DNA of 30,275 nt from Pseudomonadota bacterium (GCA_963205525.1 CAUJJP010000104.1:1-30275), one strand, 5' to 3'; shown: positions 16,096 through 28,347, counted from the first letter of the stretch. Numbers and translations: made by a program. Notes: generated from the sequence alone by a model not told the origin.

Positions 16096-17283
16096 TCATT
16101 GCTGCTCTATCGGGCGCGGCGGGTAGCTGTCCCAGCCCTGGCATCCGGGGCACTGCCAGAAGTAGTGGCGGGCTTCGAAACCGCAGGCGGCGCAGCGGTA
16201 GCGCTGCAGCGGCTCGGCCGCCTGCCGGACCGCGGCGTGCAGCTGCGCCTGCGCTTCGGGAGGCCAGTGTGACGCCGGCACCGCCAGCACCTCGGCCGCC
16301 GCACCCAGGCTGGGCTGGGCCTGCAGATGCGCCAGGCGCCGCGCCCGTCCCTCTTCGGAGGGAGCGGAGGGAGGCCGCGCCTCACCCATGGGGGTGTCCG
16401 GGTCGTCCAGCTGATCCAGGGCGCTCAGCGTCTCCAGCCGGGGGTCTTCGTCATAGGCCTGGGCGAGCGCCTTGCGCGCCTCGGGCACACGCCCGGCTTC
16501 GCGTGCGGCTCGCGCATAGGCCGCGGCCACGAGGGCGAAGCGCGCCGGGTCCAGGCTGCGCAGCCGCTCCCAGTGATTCAGCGCAGCCTCGCCGTCGCCG
16601 GCCTTCAGCGCCAGCTCTCCGGCCAGCAGCCAGGGCCGGGGTGCCTGGGGCGCTGCTTCCTGGGCCAGCTTCAACGCCGCTGCGGCATCGGCGGCGCGAC
16701 CGGCCTGGGCTGCCTCCAGCGCCTGTTCGCAGCGGTAGTGCGCGATCCGGGTGGCGAAGGAGGCACCGCCCTGACGCTCGATCTCCTGCGCGGTGGCGAC
16801 CGCCTGCGGCCAGTCGTGCGCGCGTTCAAACAGCGCCAGCAGGGCGAGCCGGGCCTCGCCGTCGTGCTGCGTGTCCAGCAGGGTGCGCCAGGCGGCCTCG
16901 GCGCGATCGAACAGCCCGGCCTTGGCGTAGTCCTGTGCCAGCGCGAGCTGCGCGCGTTCGCGGTCCACCGCCTGCAGGTCGGCACGCGACAGCAGATGCT
17001 GGTGCACCCGCACCGCGCGCTCGAACTCGCCACGGCGGCGGAACAGGTTGCCGAGCGCGAAGTGCAGCTCGGTGGTGTCGGGGTCGAGCTGCACCGCCTC
17101 GATGAAGGCGTCTATCGCCTTGTCCTGCTGTTCGTTGAGCAGCAGGTTCAGGCCGTCGAAATAGGCGCGCGGCGCGTCCCGGCGGTCGCGCCGCCACTGG
17201 CGCTGGTCCAGGCGCGAGGCCAGCCAGCCGAGCACGAAGGCCACCGGCAGGCCGAGCAGCAGCCACTGGAGCGCGAAATCCAT
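16096..17283 (-). CDS. lapB: Lipopolysaccharide assembly protein LapB (YciM), TPR protein
   Basis: Encodes 395 residues, close to the 389 of E. coli LapB. Residues 5-23 form the N-terminal membrane anchor (LQWLLLGLPVAFVLGWLAS) followed by a basic stop. Residues about 40-290 are a chain of tetratricopeptide repeats, for example LNLLLNEQQDKAIDAFIEAV and ALGNLFRRRGEFERAVRVHQ. The C-terminal rubredoxin-like metal site has two CxxC pairs at Cys364/367 and Cys378/381. In E. coli LapB brings LpxC to the FtsH protease and so limits LPS synthesis. A loop near 285-320 is rich in Pro and acidic residues. It is preceded by lapA after 50 bases, the usual pair. Confidence 0.94.
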   Translation of the reverse strand: MDFALQWLLLGLPVAFVLGWLASRLDQRQWRRDRRDAPRAYFDGLNLLLNEQQDKAIDAFIEAVQLDPDTTELHFALGNLFRRRGEFERAVRVHQHLLSRADLQAVDRERAQLALAQDYAKAGLFDRAEAAWRTLLDTQHDGEARLALLALFERAHDWPQAVATAQEIERQGGASFATRIAHYRCEQALEAAQAGRAADAAAALKLAQEAAPQAPRPWLLAGELALKAGDGEAALNHWERLRSLDPARFALVAAAYARAAREAGRVPEARKALAQAYDEDPRLETLSALDQLDDPDTPMGEARPPSAPSEEGRARRLAHLQAQPSLGAAAEVLAVPASHWPPEAQAQLHAAVRQAAEPLQRYRCAACGFEARHYFWQCPGCQGWDSYPPRPIEQQ

Positions 17284-17333
17284 CGCCGATTCAGACGCTC
17301 AGGGACGTGGCGGCAGGTCGTGCCGGGTCGGAT

Positions 17334-17651
17334 TCACAGCAGCTCCCTGGGCGGCTCGCCGTCGAAGGCCGAGGCGGGCTCGGGGCGGACCGGCGCGTTG
17401 GCAGCGGCGGGTGCCGGCGTTGGTGTCGCCAGTGCACCGGCGCGGCGACGCTGGCGCCACCAGGCAGGCAGCATGGCGAGCACCCCGAGCGCGGTGCCGA
17501 CGGCAAAGGCGATCAGGACGACGACCACCAGCGGCGCACTCCAGTCGATGCCGAAGAACCAGTGCACGACCACGGTCTGCTGGTTGTTCAGCGCGAACGC
17601 GAACAAGGCGAAGAAGACGAAACCGCGCAGCAGCCAGACCAGAATCCGCAT
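17334..17651 (-). CDS. lapA: LapA-domain inner membrane protein
   Basis: Encodes 105 residues with two membrane helices (about 3-21 and 39-61) joined by NNQQTVVVHWFFGIDWSAP, the characteristic LapA (DUF1049) sequence. The cytoplasmic tail is Pro/Ala-rich and variable. LapA works with LapB in the inner membrane on LPS assembly. The ATG at 17651 is chosen because the conserved domain begins with it and TACAAT lies 9 bases upstream; the longer frame ahead looks non-coding. It is downstream of ihfB but separated by a strong terminator, so it probably has its own promoter. Confidence 0.92.
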   Translation of the reverse strand: MRILVWLLRGFVFFALFAFALNNQQTVVVHWFFGIDWSAPLVVVVLIAFAVGTALGVLAMLPAWWRQRRRAGALATPTPAPAAANAPVRPEPASAFDGEPPRELL

Positions 17652-17660
17652 GTCCGGTCC

Positions 17661-17666
17661 ATTGTA
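17661..17666 (-). promoter_or_regulatory. Candidate -10 box for lapA-lapB
   Basis: TACAAT (five of six consensus) on the minus strand lies 9 bases before the lapA ATG and downstream of the ihfB terminator. Its position fits an own promoter for lapA-lapB with an almost leaderless transcript. Confidence 0.45.
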
Positions 17667-17800
17667 GGAGGGCGGACCTCCGCGCCTGCCGGTGGCCGGC
17701 GACCGACGTCTCGCAACGCCGGTGCCGACGCCCGAATCCTGTGCCAGCGAGGACGGTGCCAAGACACCCGCAAAGATGCGGGTCGGGTGCGGTGGCTGCC

Positions 17801-17833
17801 AGAAACGACGAGGGGCCCCGCAGGGCCCCTCGT
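17801..17833 (-). terminator. Terminator after ihfB
   Basis: An 11-bp perfect stem ACGAGGGGCCC/GGGCCCCTCGT with a 4-base loop, followed on the minus strand by TTTCT. It lies 23 bases after the ihfB stop. A smaller hairpin (ACCCGCA/TGCGGGT at 17766-17783) lies further downstream. Confidence 0.8.
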
Positions 17834-17855
17834 GATGCCGGATGGCTGTGCCCGA

Positions 17856-18155
17856 TCAGTCAGGCAGCTGCGGCGTCTTCGCGTCCACCGACTCGCGCAG
17901 CGCCTTGCCGGGCTTGAAGTGCGGCACCAGCTTCTCGGGGATCGTGACCTGCTCGCCGCTGCGCGGGTTGCGTCCCACGCGCGGCGGGCGGCGGTTGATC
18001 GAGAAGCTGCCGAAGCCGCGGATCTCGATCCGGTGCCCGCGAGCGAGGGCGTCGGACATGGCGTCCAGGATCGTTTTCACCGCGAACTCGGTGTCGCGCT
18101 GCGCGAGCTGGCCGAAGCGTTCGGCCAGCCGGTTGACGAGATCGGAACGCGTCAT
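17856..18155 (-). CDS. ihfB: Integration host factor beta subunit
   Basis: Encodes 99 residues. Begins [14 protein letters not shown] and carries [14 protein letters not shown], then the beta-arm RNPRSGEQV with the intercalating Pro, followed by [11 protein letters not shown]. These are the HU/IHF-family hallmarks, and the position right after rpsA identifies the beta subunit. With IhfA it bends DNA by over 160 degrees at specific sites and helps transcription, replication and recombination. It starts 9 bases after the rpsA stop, so the two are surely co-transcribed, and a strong terminator follows. Confidence 0.97.
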   Translation of the reverse strand: MTRSDLVNRLAERFGQLAQRDTEFAVKTILDAMSDALARGHRIEIRGFGSFSINRRPPRVGRNPRSGEQVTIPEKLVPHFKPGKALRESVDAKTPQLPD

Positions 18156-18164
18156 GCCGCGTGC

Positions 18165-19877
18165 TTACTCGCGGTTGTCCAGCTTGGCACGCAGCAGGGC
18201 GCCCAGGCTGGTGGTGCCGGCGTTCTCGCGCTCGTTGCTCTGCGACAGACGCTGCATGGCCTCCTGCGTGTCGGCGCTGTCCTTGGCCTTGATGGAGAGC
18301 TGGATGTTGCGCGTCTTGCGGTCGACGTTGACGATCATCACGCTGACCTCGTCGCCTTCCTTGAGCACGTTGCGCGCGTCCTCGACGCGGTCTCGGCTGA
18401 TCTCGCTGGCGCGCAGGTAGCCGCTCACGTCGGCGTTGAGCTGCACCTCGGCGCCGCGCGGGTCGACCGTCTTCACCTGCCCGCTGACGATCGCGCCGCG
18501 GTCGTTGAGGGTGACGAAGCTGGTGAAGGGGTCGGTGTCGAGCTGCTTGATGCCCAGGCTGATGCGCTCGCGCTCGACGTCCACCGCCAGCACGATGGCC
18601 TCGACCTCCTGGCCCTTGCGGTAGTTGCGCACTGCGCTTTCACCGGGTTCGTTCCACGACAGGTCGGACAGGTGCACCAGGCCGTCGATGCCCGATGCCA
18701 GGCCGATGAAGATGCCGAAGTCGGTGATGCTCTTGACCGGGCCGCCGACCTTGTCGCCGCGCTTGACGTTGGTCGCGAACTCCTCCCAGGGGTTGGCCAT
18801 GCACTGCTTCATGCCCAGGCTGATGCGGCGCTTGTCCTCGTCGATCTCGAGCACCATGACCTCGACCTCGTCGCCCAGGGTGACGACCTTGCTCGGGGCG
18901 ACGTTCTTGTTCGTCCAGTCCATCTCGGAGACGTGGACCAGGCCCTCGATGCCGGGCTCGATCTCGACGAAGGCACCGTAGTCGGCGATGTTGGTGACCT
19001 TGCCGAACAGGCGCGTGGTGGTCGGGTAGCGACGCGACACGCCCAGCCAGGGGTCGTCGCCGAGCTGCTTCAGGCCCAGGCTGACGCGGCTCTTCTCGGC
19101 GTCGAACTTGAGCACCTTGGCGGTCAGTTCCTGACCGACGGTGACCACCTCGCTCGGGTGGCGAACGCGGCGCCAGGCCATGTCGGTGATGTGCAGCAGG
19201 CCGTCGATGCCGCCGAGGTCGACGAAGGCGCCGTACTCGGTGATGTTCTTGACCACGCCCTGGACGATCGCGCCTTCGTGCAGCGTCTCCAGCAGCTTGG
19301 CGCGTTCCTCGCCCATCGAGGCCTCGACCACTGCGCGGCGCGACAACACGACGTTGTTGCGCTTGCGGTCGAGCTTGATGACCTTGAACTCCATGGTCTT
19401 GCCCTCGAAGGGCGACATGTCCTTCACCGGGCGCGTGTCCAGCAGCGAGCCGGGCAGGAAGGCGCGGATGCCGTTGACGAGCACCGTGAGGCCGCCCTTG
19501 ACCTTGCCGGAGACGGTGCCGGTGACGAACTCGCCCGACTCGAGCGCGTTCTCCAGCGCCATCCAGGACGCCAGGCGCTTGGCCTTGTCGCGCGACAGGA
19601 TGGTGTCGCCATAGCCGTTCTCGACCGCGTCGACGGCGACGGCGACGAAGTCGCCGACCTGCACTTCGAGTTCGCCCTGGTCGTTCTTGAACTCGTCGAC
19701 CGGGATGTAGGCCTCGCTCTTCAGGCCGGCGTTGACCACCACGTGGTTGAAGTCGATGCGCACCACCTCGGCGGAGATGACCTCGCCGACGCGCATGTCG
19801 GCCGACTTCAGCGATTCCTCGAACAGGGCGGCAAAGGACTCGCCGCCACCGGCGGTGGCAGATTGGATTTGGGACAT
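18165..19877 (-). CDS. rpsA: 30S ribosomal protein S1
   Basis: Encodes 570 residues, near the usual 557-570. Six S1/OB repeats can be followed: about 30-96, 115-180, 202-270, 287-357, 374-444 and 461-530. Repeats 3-6 carry clear RNA-binding patterns such as [39 protein letters not shown] and [21 protein letters not shown]1 binds mRNA on the 30S subunit and is needed to initiate on structured messages. The ATG at 19877 is supported by AGGAAA a few bases upstream. The 169-base leader between it and aroA-cmk has no gene and may host S1 autoregulation, as in E. coli. ihfB follows directly. Confidence 0.98.
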   Translation of the reverse strand: MSQIQSATAGGGESFAALFEESLKSADMRVGEVISAEVVRIDFNHVVVNAGLKSEAYIPVDEFKNDQGELEVQVGDFVAVAVDAVENGYGDTILSRDKAKRLASWMALENALESGEFVTGTVSGKVKGGLTVLVNGIRAFLPGSLLDTRPVKDMSPFEGKTMEFKVIKLDRKRNNVVLSRRAVVEASMGEERAKLLETLHEGAIVQGVVKNITEYGAFVDLGGIDGLLHITDMAWRRVRHPSEVVTVGQELTAKVLKFDAEKSRVSLGLKQLGDDPWLGVSRRYPTTTRLFGKVTNIADYGAFVEIEPGIEGLVHVSEMDWTNKNVAPSKVVTLGDEVEVMVLEIDEDKRRISLGMKQCMANPWEEFATNVKRGDKVGGPVKSITDFGIFIGLASGIDGLVHLSDLSWNEPGESAVRNYRKGQEVEAIVLAVDVERERISLGIKQLDTDPFTSFVTLNDRGAIVSGQVKTVDPRGAEVQLNADVSGYLRASEISRDRVEDARNVLKEGDEVSVMIVNVDRKTRNIQLSIKAKDSADTQEAMQRLSQSNERENAGTTSLGALLRAKLDNRE

Positions 19878-20046
19878 GGGTTTTCCTGAAAGCCCGGCGG
19901 CAGTGAAGGTCAGGGGCCGGGCGGTGAATGCAACATCCGTTGCGGGGTTGGGTTGAACACCGGCAGCGTGCGGGGAGCGCGCTGCCGCAGCGAAGGCCGT
20001 TCGCCTGAACCGGATGAACCTGGTGAATCGGACAGCTGCGCCCGGT

Positions 20047-22077
20047 TCAGTCGGAAGACTCGGCAGATTCAGCAAAAGGCCTGCGATCCGACCACCAAGC
20101 CAGCACCCGGGAGACCGATTCCTCGATCGTGAGCGCGGAGTTGTCCAGTCGCATCGCGTCTTCGGCCGGCTTCAAGGGCGCCACCGCGCGGGTGCTGTCC
20201 CGCTCGTCGCGCGCATGCAGGTCGGCCAAAAGCTCGTCGATGTTAGACGGAAAACCGTTTGAAATCAACTGCTTGTGACGCCTGGCGGCACGCTGCTCGG
20301 CGCTTGCGGTGAGGTACACCTTGAGCTGGGCGTCGGGGAAGACGACGGTCCCCATGTCGCGCCCGTCGGCCACCAGCCCGGGGGCGCGTCGAAATGCCAG
20401 CTGCAGCGCGTGCAGGGCCTGGCGCACTGCGGGCAGGGCCGAGATGCGCGAGGCCATGACGCCGACGCGCTCCTGGCGCAGTGCCGCCGTGACCTCGCGC
20501 CCGCGCAGCAGGCACTGGCCGTCCTGAAAGCGCAGATCGAGCAGGTGGGCGAGGGCGGCGACGGCTTCTTCGTCATCCGGATCCGTGCCGTCGTCCAGCA
20601 CCGCCAGCGCGGTGGCGCGGTACAGCAGCCCGGAATCGAGCAGGTGGTAGCCCAGCGCATCGGCCAGCGCCGCCGCCAGTGTTCCCTTGCCGGACGCGGT
20701 GGGGCCGTCGACGGTGAGCACCGGCACCTCCTCGGGGCGCGCATGGGCCACCTCCAGCATGGCATCGAAGTAGGCGGGGAAGGTCTTGGCCACGCAGTGC
20801 GGCTCGAGGATGCGCTGCGGCAGCCGGGCCGGGTTGAACGCGGCGAGCGACAGGCACATCGCCATCCGGTGGTCGTCGTAGGTGCGCAGGGTGGCGGCTC
20901 GCCAGCCGTCGGCGGCGGGGGGCGTGATGGCGATGAAGTCCGCGCCTTCCTGCACCGTCGCGCCCAGGCGCCGCAGCTCGGCCGCCATCGCCGCGATGCG
21001 GTCGGTCTCCTTGACGCGCCAGCTCGCGATGTGGGTCAGGCGCGTCGTGCCACGCGCGTACAAGGCCATCGCCGCCAGCGTCATCGCGGCGTCCGGGATG
21101 TGGTTGCAGTCGAGCTCGATCGCCTGCAGCGGCCAGCTGCCGCGCTGCACGCTCAGCCAGCCGGGGCCGCCGCGCACCTGGGCACCCATCGCGCGTGCCG
21201 CCTCGACGAAGCGGATGTCCCCCTGGATGCTGTCCAGCCCCACGCCTTCGATGCGCAACGGCGCCCCGCCGTCGGCGGCGATCGCACCCATGGCGATGAA
21301 GTAGGAGGCCGAGGAGGCGTCGCCCTCGACGTGGATGGACCCCGGCGAGCGATAGCTGCTGCCGGCCGGGATGCGAAAGCGCTCCCAGCCGCTGCGGTCG
21401 ACCTCGATGCCGAAGCGCGCCAGCAGGTTCAGCGTGATCTCGATGTAGGGCTTGGAGATCAGCTCGCCCTCGACCTCGATCACGATCTCGGTAGGCTGGG
21501 CCACCAGCGGCAGTGCCAGCAGCAGCGCGGTCAGGAACTGGCTGGAGACGTCGCCGCGCACCCGGATCGGCTGCTGCAGCGCCAGCGCGCCACCTGCGCG
21601 GCCGTGCACACGCAGCGGCGGGTAGCCGGCTTGTCCGAGCTCGTCGATGGCGCAGCCCAGCGGGCGCAGGGCGTCCACGAGGTCGCCGATCGGGCGCTCG
21701 TGCATGCGTGCCACGCCGCTGAGCTCGAAGCGCCCGCCCTGGGTCGCCGCCAGCAGCGCCAGCGCGGCGGCCAGCGGTCGCATCGCGGTGCCGGCGTTGC
21801 CGAGGAAGAGCTGCGCCTCGTGCACCCGCAGCCGGCCGCCCAGGCCGGCGACGTGCAGCACGCCGGCCTCCTCGCGCAGCGTGCAGCCCAGGGCCAGCAG
21901 CGCGTTGCGCATCACCCGCGTGTCGTCGGAGTCCAGCAGGTCGTGCACCGCGGTCGTGCCGGCGGCCAGGCCGGCGAGCAGCAGCACACGGTTGGAGATG
22001 CTCTTGGAGCCCGGCAGCCGCACCGTGCCGCTGGCGCCCGCCAATGCCGGCAGGTCGAGGAAGGGACGCTCGCGCAT
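20047..22077 (-). CDS. aroA-cmk: Fused EPSP synthase / cytidylate kinase
   Basis: One uninterrupted frame of 676 residues. Residues 1-445 are 3-phosphoshikimate 1-carboxyvinyltransferase (shikimate pathway, step six): PGSKSISNR at 22-30, [11 protein letters not shown] at 92-102 with the class I residues Gly96, Thr97 and Pro101, and KETDR near 356-360. Residues about 452-676 are cytidylate kinase (CMP/dCMP to CDP/dCDP): P-loop GPTASGKGT at 458-466, [22 protein letters not shown] near 571-583 and RDERDSTR. The junction is only a few residues (ARPEEVP) with no stop or frameshift. Separate aroA and cmk genes sit side by side in many betaproteobacteria. The start is 10 bases after the tyrA stop. 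Confidence 0.95.
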   Translation of the reverse strand: MRERPFLDLPALAGASGTVRLPGSKSISNRVLLLAGLAAGTTAVHDLLDSDDTRVMRNALLALGCTLREEAGVLHVAGLGGRLRVHEAQLFLGNAGTAMRPLAAALALLAATQGGRFELSGVARMHERPIGDLVDALRPLGCAIDELGQAGYPPLRVHGRAGGALALQQPIRVRGDVSSQFLTALLLALPLVAQPTEIVIEVEGELISKPYIEITLNLLARFGIEVDRSGWERFRIPAGSSYRSPGSIHVEGDASSASYFIAMGAIAADGGAPLRIEGVGLDSIQGDIRFVEAARAMGAQVRGGPGWLSVQRGSWPLQAIELDCNHIPDAAMTLAAMALYARGTTRLTHIASWRVKETDRIAAMAAELRRLGATVQEGADFIAITPPAADGWRAATLRTYDDHRMAMCLSLAAFNPARLPQRILEPHCVAKTFPAYFDAMLEVAHARPEEVPVLTVDGPTASGKGTLAAALADALGYHLLDSGLLYRATALAVLDDGTDPDDEEAVAALAHLLDLRFQDGQCLLRGREVTAALRQERVGVMASRISALPAVRQALHALQLAFRRAPGLVADGRDMGTVVFPDAQLKVYLTASAEQRAARRHKQLISNGFPSNIDELLADLHARDERDSTRAVAPLKPAEDAMRLDNSALTIEESVSRVLAWWSDRRPFAESAESSD

Positions 22078-22087
22078 CGGCGGGACG

Positions 22088-22969
22088 CTAGGAGCGGCTG
22101 CCGCGCGTGCCGCCCATCTGCCAGCCGGCGCGGCCCTCGGAGGCGGTGCGTATCAGGTCGGCCAGGGCGTCGGCGTTGCCCGAGCGGATGACGAGCTCGA
22201 GCGCGTCCAGCGTGTGACGAAAGCGCGCCGACTGCTTGAGCAGCTCTTCGCGATTGGCGATCAGCACGTCGCGCCACATGTCGGGGTCGCTCGCGGCGAT
22301 GCGCGTGAAGTCGCGGAAGCCTGGCCCGGCCAGGGACAGGAAGTCGCGCCCCGAGGGTTGCTTGATGACGGCGCTGAAGTAGGCGAAGGCGAGCAGGTGC
22401 GGCAGGTGGCTGATCGCGGCGAAGGCGGCGTCGTGGTTCTCCGGCGTCATCATCAGCACCTGCGAGCCGATCGCAGACCAGACGTCGGTGGCTTTTTGCA
22501 CCAGCGCGCTGTCGGTCTGCGGCAGCGGTGTCAGGATGACCTGGCGCCCGCTGTACAGGCTGGCGTCGGCGTGCTGGATGCCCGAAGCCTCCTTGCCGGC
22601 GATCGGGTGCGCCGGCACGAAGCTGGCCACGCGTTCGCGCAGCGCGCGGCGCGCGGCGTCGATCACGTCGCGCTTGGTGCTGCCGACGTCCATGAACAGC
22701 ACACCCGGTTCGACGAGGTGGCGGATCGCCTTGAAGGTGCCTTCGGTGGCCGCCACCGGGACCGCGATGATGACGATGTCGGACCCCGCCACCGCCAGCA
22801 GGGCCGACTCGGCGGCGACGTCGATGATGCCGAGCTTGCGGGCGCGCTCGGTGGTGGAAGGGGACTTGCTGTAGCCGATGACGCGGCGCACCAGCCCGCC
22901 GCGCTTGAGCGCGAGGGCAAAGGAGCCGCCCATCAGGCCGCATCCGATGACGCCGAGCTGGTTGAACAT
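22088..22969 (-). CDS. tyrA: Prephenate dehydrogenase
   Basis: Encodes 293 residues. The N-terminal Rossmann domain has GCGLMG at 9-14 and the NAD-binding VIGYSKS strand, followed by [11 protein letters not shown] and FMDVGSTK. The catalytic domain carries [13 protein letters not shown] and the His-Leu-Pro-His-Leu stretch [13 protein letters not shown], typical of TyrA enzymes. It converts prephenate to 4-hydroxyphenylpyruvate on the way to tyrosine. It is monofunctional: no chorismate mutase domain is fused, because that activity resides in PheA here. It starts 20 bases after the pheA stop and ends 10 bases before aroA-cmk, within the aromatic operon. The ATG at 22969 begins exactly at the MFNQLGVIG core. 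Confidence 0.96.
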   Translation of the reverse strand: MFNQLGVIGCGLMGGSFALALKRGGLVRRVIGYSKSPSTTERARKLGIIDVAAESALLAVAGSDIVIIAVPVAATEGTFKAIRHLVEPGVLFMDVGSTKRDVIDAARRALRERVASFVPAHPIAGKEASGIQHADASLYSGRQVILTPLPQTDSALVQKATDVWSAIGSQVLMMTPENHDAAFAAISHLPHLLAFAYFSAVIKQPSGRDFLSLAGPGFRDFTRIAASDPDMWRDVLIANREELLKQSARFRHTLDALELVIRSGNADALADLIRTASEGRAGWQMGGTRGSRS

Positions 22970-22989
22970 GGCTGTCGTGATCCTGGGGC

Positions 22990-24087
22990 TCAGTGCAGGT
23001 CCACCGGGTAGCTGCCGAGCACCTTGAAGAAGGCGCACACCTCGCGCAACGCCGCCAGTGCTGCCGCCACCGCGGGCTGTTCGGGGTGGCCGTCGATGTC
23101 GATGTAGAAGTAGTACTCCCACTGGCCGGAACGCGCCGGACGCGATTCGAAGCGCGTCATCGACACGCCGTGCGTCTTCAGCGGCACCAGCAGGTCGTGC
23201 ACCGCGCCGGGCCGGTTCGGCACCGAGACCACCAGACTGGTGCAGTCGTGGCCCGAGGCCGCCGGTGCCGGGTGGCGCTTGGGGTGGGTGACGATCGCGA
23301 AGCGGGTGCGGTTGTGCGGGTCGTCCTGGATCGCAGGAGCCACCACGTGCAGCCCGTACTCGCTGCCGGCGCGGGCGCTGGCAATGGCGGCCACCGAAGG
23401 GTCTTCGGCCGCCAGCCGCGCGCCCTCGGCGTTGCTGGCCACCGGCCGGCGCTCTGCCGTCGGCAGGTGGGCACTGAGCCATTCGTGGCACTGCGCCAGG
23501 GCCTGCGGGTGCGCCAGCACGGTGTGGATGCCATCCAGACCATCATTGCGGCGCAGCAGGTTGTGGCGCACGAACAGGCTGGTCTCGCCGACGATGATGA
23601 GCGGCGTGTGCAGGAACAGGTCCAGCGAGCGGGCGACCCCGCCTTCGGTGGAGTTCTCGATCGCCACCACGCCGAACTCTGCGCCGCCGCCTGCGGTGGC
23701 GTTGAAGACCTCGTCGAAGCTGCCGCAGGGCACGCGCACGATGCTGCTGCCGAAGAAGCCGAGCGCCGCTTCCTCGCTGTAGGTGCCGGCCGGCCCGAGG
23801 TAGGCGACGCGGGTCGGTGCCTCCAGCGCCCGGCAGGCCGACATGATCTCGCGCCAGATCGGTGCGATGCCCTCGGGCCGGAGGGGCCCTGGGTTGCTGT
23901 GCTTGAGCTTGGCGATGACTTGCGCCTCGCGCTCGGGGCGGAACACGGCCGAGCCTTCGCGCTTCTTCAGCTCACCCACCTCCAGCGCGAGCGCGGCGCG
24001 CCGGTTCAGCAGCGCCAGCAGCTTGGCGTCGGTGGCGTCTATGCGCGCTCGCAACTCGGCGAGCGCGGGGTCGACGGCGTCGCTCAT
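22990..24087 (-). CDS. pheA: Bifunctional chorismate mutase / prephenate dehydratase (P-protein)
   Basis: Encodes 365 residues from the ATG at 24087. Residues about 8-88 are the AroQ chorismate mutase helices (LRARIDATDAKLLALLNRR). Residues 93-270 are prephenate dehydratase with YLGPAGTYSEEAA, IENSTEGGV and the catalytic Thr in TRF at 261-263. Residues 283-360 form the ACT domain with PNRPGAVHDLL and ESRP at 314-317, where phenylalanine binds for feedback inhibition. A GTG at 24108 would add 7 residues and overlap the previous stop by 4 bases (GTGA), a common coupling arrangement, so that start is also possible. Together with tyrA and aroA-cmk it supplies Phe and Tyr. Confidence 0.96.
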   Translation of the reverse strand: MSDAVDPALAELRARIDATDAKLLALLNRRAALALEVGELKKREGSAVFRPEREAQVIAKLKHSNPGPLRPEGIAPIWREIMSACRALEAPTRVAYLGPAGTYSEEAALGFFGSSIVRVPCGSFDEVFNATAGGGAEFGVVAIENSTEGGVARSLDLFLHTPLIIVGETSLFVRHNLLRRNDGLDGIHTVLAHPQALAQCHEWLSAHLPTAERRPVASNAEGARLAAEDPSVAAIASARAGSEYGLHVVAPAIQDDPHNRTRFAIVTHPKRHPAPAASGHDCTSLVVSVPNRPGAVHDLLVPLKTHGVSMTRFESRPARSGQWEYYFYIDIDGHPEQPAVAAALAALREVCAFFKVLGSYPVDLH

Positions 24088-24104
24088 CGGCGCGTGGGCG
24101 GCCG

Positions 24105-24692
24105 TCACTTGCCGTTGCCGGCGCCGGACGCGCCCGCCGCCGGCGTCAGTCCGAGCCGCTTGCCCATCGCCAGGTCCAGTGCCTTGAGCCGGGGTTCGAT
24201 CTTGGGCTTCACATCGGCAACCAGCTTCTCGCCCAGCGTCTGCTGCATCTGCGGCGCCAGGGTCTGGAACTTGCGCCAGGCTTCGGACTTGAAGACCGCC
24301 AGCACCTCCTGCAGCTCGGCCTCGGTGAGCTTTTCAGCCAGCAGCGGGCCTATGGTCGAAGGCGCCAGCGCGCGTGCACGGTCGCGCACCACCGGGTAGG
24401 CATCATCGACGTACTTGCGCACATCGGCTTGCAGGTTCTGACCCATGGCCTGCTGCTGGTCGGCAGCGACGTTGCGCCGCACGTGGGCGGCCGCGCGCTG
24501 CAACAACTGGATCGCCGGCTGCTCGACCAGCTGGCGCGCCAGCTGGTCGACGCCGGGCTGCTGGGCCTGCAGGATCTGGTCGACCAGTTGCTGCTTCTGC
24601 GCCGATGCTGCGGGTGCTGCAGTCTGCGCCGCGGCGCCCAGCGTCGTGAGGGCGGCAAGCAGCGTGGCCAGCAGCCGGTGGGAACTCGTCAT
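24105..24692 (-). CDS. DUF2059-type secreted protein of unknown function
   Basis: Encodes 195 residues. Residues 1-22 are a Sec signal peptide (LLATLLAALTTLGAAAQ). The rest is helical and charged: KQQLVDQILQAQQPGVDQLA, VRRNVAADQQQAMGQNL, and the C-terminal region with LAEKLTEAELQEVLAVFKSE and KFQTLAPQMQQTLGEKLV, which I recall as the DUF2059 pattern. Location is predicted periplasmic. The start at 24692 has AGGAG about 9 bases upstream and lies one base after the gyrA stop. Its place between gyrA and pheA is where serC stands in many relatives. No enzymatic motif is seen and its role is unknown. Confidence 0.82.
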   Translation of the reverse strand: MTSSHRLLATLLAALTTLGAAAQTAAPAASAQKQQLVDQILQAQQPGVDQLARQLVEQPAIQLLQRAAAHVRRNVAADQQQAMGQNLQADVRKYVDDAYPVVRDRARALAPSTIGPLLAEKLTEAELQEVLAVFKSEAWRKFQTLAPQMQQTLGEKLVADVKPKIEPRLKALDLAMGKRLGLTPAAGASGAGNGK

Positions 24693-24693
24693 C

Positions 24694-27300
<2,607 letters not shown>

Positions 27301-27365
27301 CCGAGAAGGGGCGGGCAACGCGGGCGCGACAGCGCGGCGTGCCTGCAACGGCGGCGGAAAGGCGG

Positions 27366-27371
27366 ATTCTA
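27366..27371 (-). promoter_or_regulatory. Candidate -10 box for the gyrA operon
   Basis: TAGAAT on the minus strand gives five of six consensus bases, about 65 bases before the gyrA start. No convincing -35 hexamer is seen at the right distance. It lies in the 271-base gap between divergent gyrA and ompA, which otherwise holds no gene. Confidence 0.4.
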
Positions 27372-27459
27372 AGCGGGCCGGCCTGTAGCACCGGCGCAAC
27401 AGCGATTGCGCAGCGCGCCGCGACGGGCGCCAAAATGACGGCCGTCAGAAGCCCTATGG

Positions 27460-27465
27460 CACAAT
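27460..27465 (+). promoter_or_regulatory. Candidate -10 box for the ompA-like gene
   Basis: CACAAT lies 18 bases after a weak TGACGG -35-like hexamer at 27436-27441. It would give a leader of about 100 bases, as is common for abundant outer-membrane protein messages. The match is modest. Confidence 0.28.
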
Positions 27466-27571
27466 GATTCGTCGTTGGCAGGCGACCGGCCGCGTCCGTT
27501 TGCCCAACCGATTCGGTATCCGGTTCCGGACATTTCGCAGGCGACTGCGGCTTTCCTCGAGAGGAGAATCA

Positions 27572-28249
27572 ATGAAGAAACTGAACAAGGTGGCCGTGCT
27601 GTTCGCGTCGGCTGCGCTTGCCGCCCCGATCACGGTGTTTGCCCAAGCGAAGTCGGTCGACAACTGGCGCGCGGCCGACGGCACCGTCTGGAAGAACGGC
27701 ACCAACGAGCTCTGCTGGCGTGACGCCACCTGGACCCCGGCCACCGCGCAGGAAAACTGCGACGGCGCCATCAAGGCCGCTGCCCCTGCACCCGCACCCG
27801 CCCCGGCGCCTGCAGCCGCCCCGGCGCCCGCAGCCGCTCCGGCGCCCGCGCCGGCACCGGCTGCCGCACCCGCAGCGCCCAAGCCCACCAGCGAGAAGGT
27901 CACCTTCGCCGCCGACGCTTTCTTCGATTTCGACAAGGCCGTCCTCAAGCCGGAAGCGAAGGCGAAGATGGACGACCTGGTCGCCAAGACCAAGAACGTC
28001 GCCCTCGAAGTCGTGATTGCGGTCGGCCACACCGACTCCACCGGCGACGGCGGCTACAACCAGAAGCTGTCCACCCGCCGCGCCAACGCGGTGAAGGACT
28101 ACCTGGTCAGCAAGGGCGTCGAGAAGAACCGCGTCTACACCGAAGGCAAGGGCGAGAACCAGCCTGTGGCCGACAACAAGACCCGCGAAGGCCGCGCGAA
28201 GAACCGTCGCGTGGAGATCGAGGTCGTCGGCACCCGTCCGGTGAAGTAA
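27572..28249 (+). CDS. Short OmpA-domain protein with Ala/Pro-rich linker
   Basis: Encodes 225 residues. Residues 1-25 are a Sec signal peptide (ends PITVFAQA). A short N-terminal part (28-66) with [12 protein letters not shown] and two cysteines (Cys48, Cys63) likely forms a small disulfide-bonded unit. Residues 69-104 are an almost pure Ala-Pro linker. Residues 108-220 are the OmpA-C peptidoglycan-binding domain with [34 protein letters not shown] and [10 protein letters not shown], including Asp154 and Arg211/212. There is no eight-stranded beta-barrel and no lipobox, so it is not a classical porin. GAGGAGA lies 5 bases before the ATG. It is likely one of the most expressed genes here, in the usual Burkholderiales place next to gyrA and often named ompA. 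Confidence 0.92.
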   Translation: MKKLNKVAVLFASAALAAPITVFAQAKSVDNWRAADGTVWKNGTNELCWRDATWTPATAQENCDGAIKAAAPAPAPAPAPAAAPAPAAAPAPAPAPAAAPAAPKPTSEKVTFAADAFFDFDKAVLKPEAKAKMDDLVAKTKNVALEVVIAVGHTDSTGDGGYNQKLSTRRANAVKDYLVSKGVEKNRVYTEGKGENQPVADNKTREGRAKNRRVEIEVVGTRPVK

Positions 28250-28297
28250 GCTGCGAAGTTCGACGGGCCCTGCGCCCGTCGGCTGTCGCGCTCGAAT

Positions 28298-28323
28298 GCC
28301 CCGCCTCGGCGGGGCTTTTCTTT
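28298..28323 (+). terminator. Terminator after the ompA-like gene
   Basis: GCCCCGCC/GGCGGGGC stem with a tiny loop followed by TTTTCTTT, a textbook intrinsic terminator. A second inverted repeat (CGACGGG/CCCGTCG at 28261-28281) precedes it. Confidence 0.88.
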
Positions 28324-28335
28324 GGCCGTGCCGAT

Positions 28336-28341
28336 TACGAT
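28336..28341 (+). promoter_or_regulatory. Candidate -10 box for ubiG
   Basis: TACGAT sits directly downstream of the ompA terminator and ends exactly 6 bases before the ubiG ATG. No Shine-Dalgarno lies between, which suggests a leaderless message. The -35 region would overlap the terminator T-run. Confidence 0.4.
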
Positions 28342-28347
28342 CACACC

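Noticed and set aside
27780..27885. Short tandem repeats of GCC/CCG-type units, considered as a satellite or CRISPR-like array
   Set aside because: They are the codons of the Ala-Pro linker of the OmpA-domain protein, in frame and irregular.
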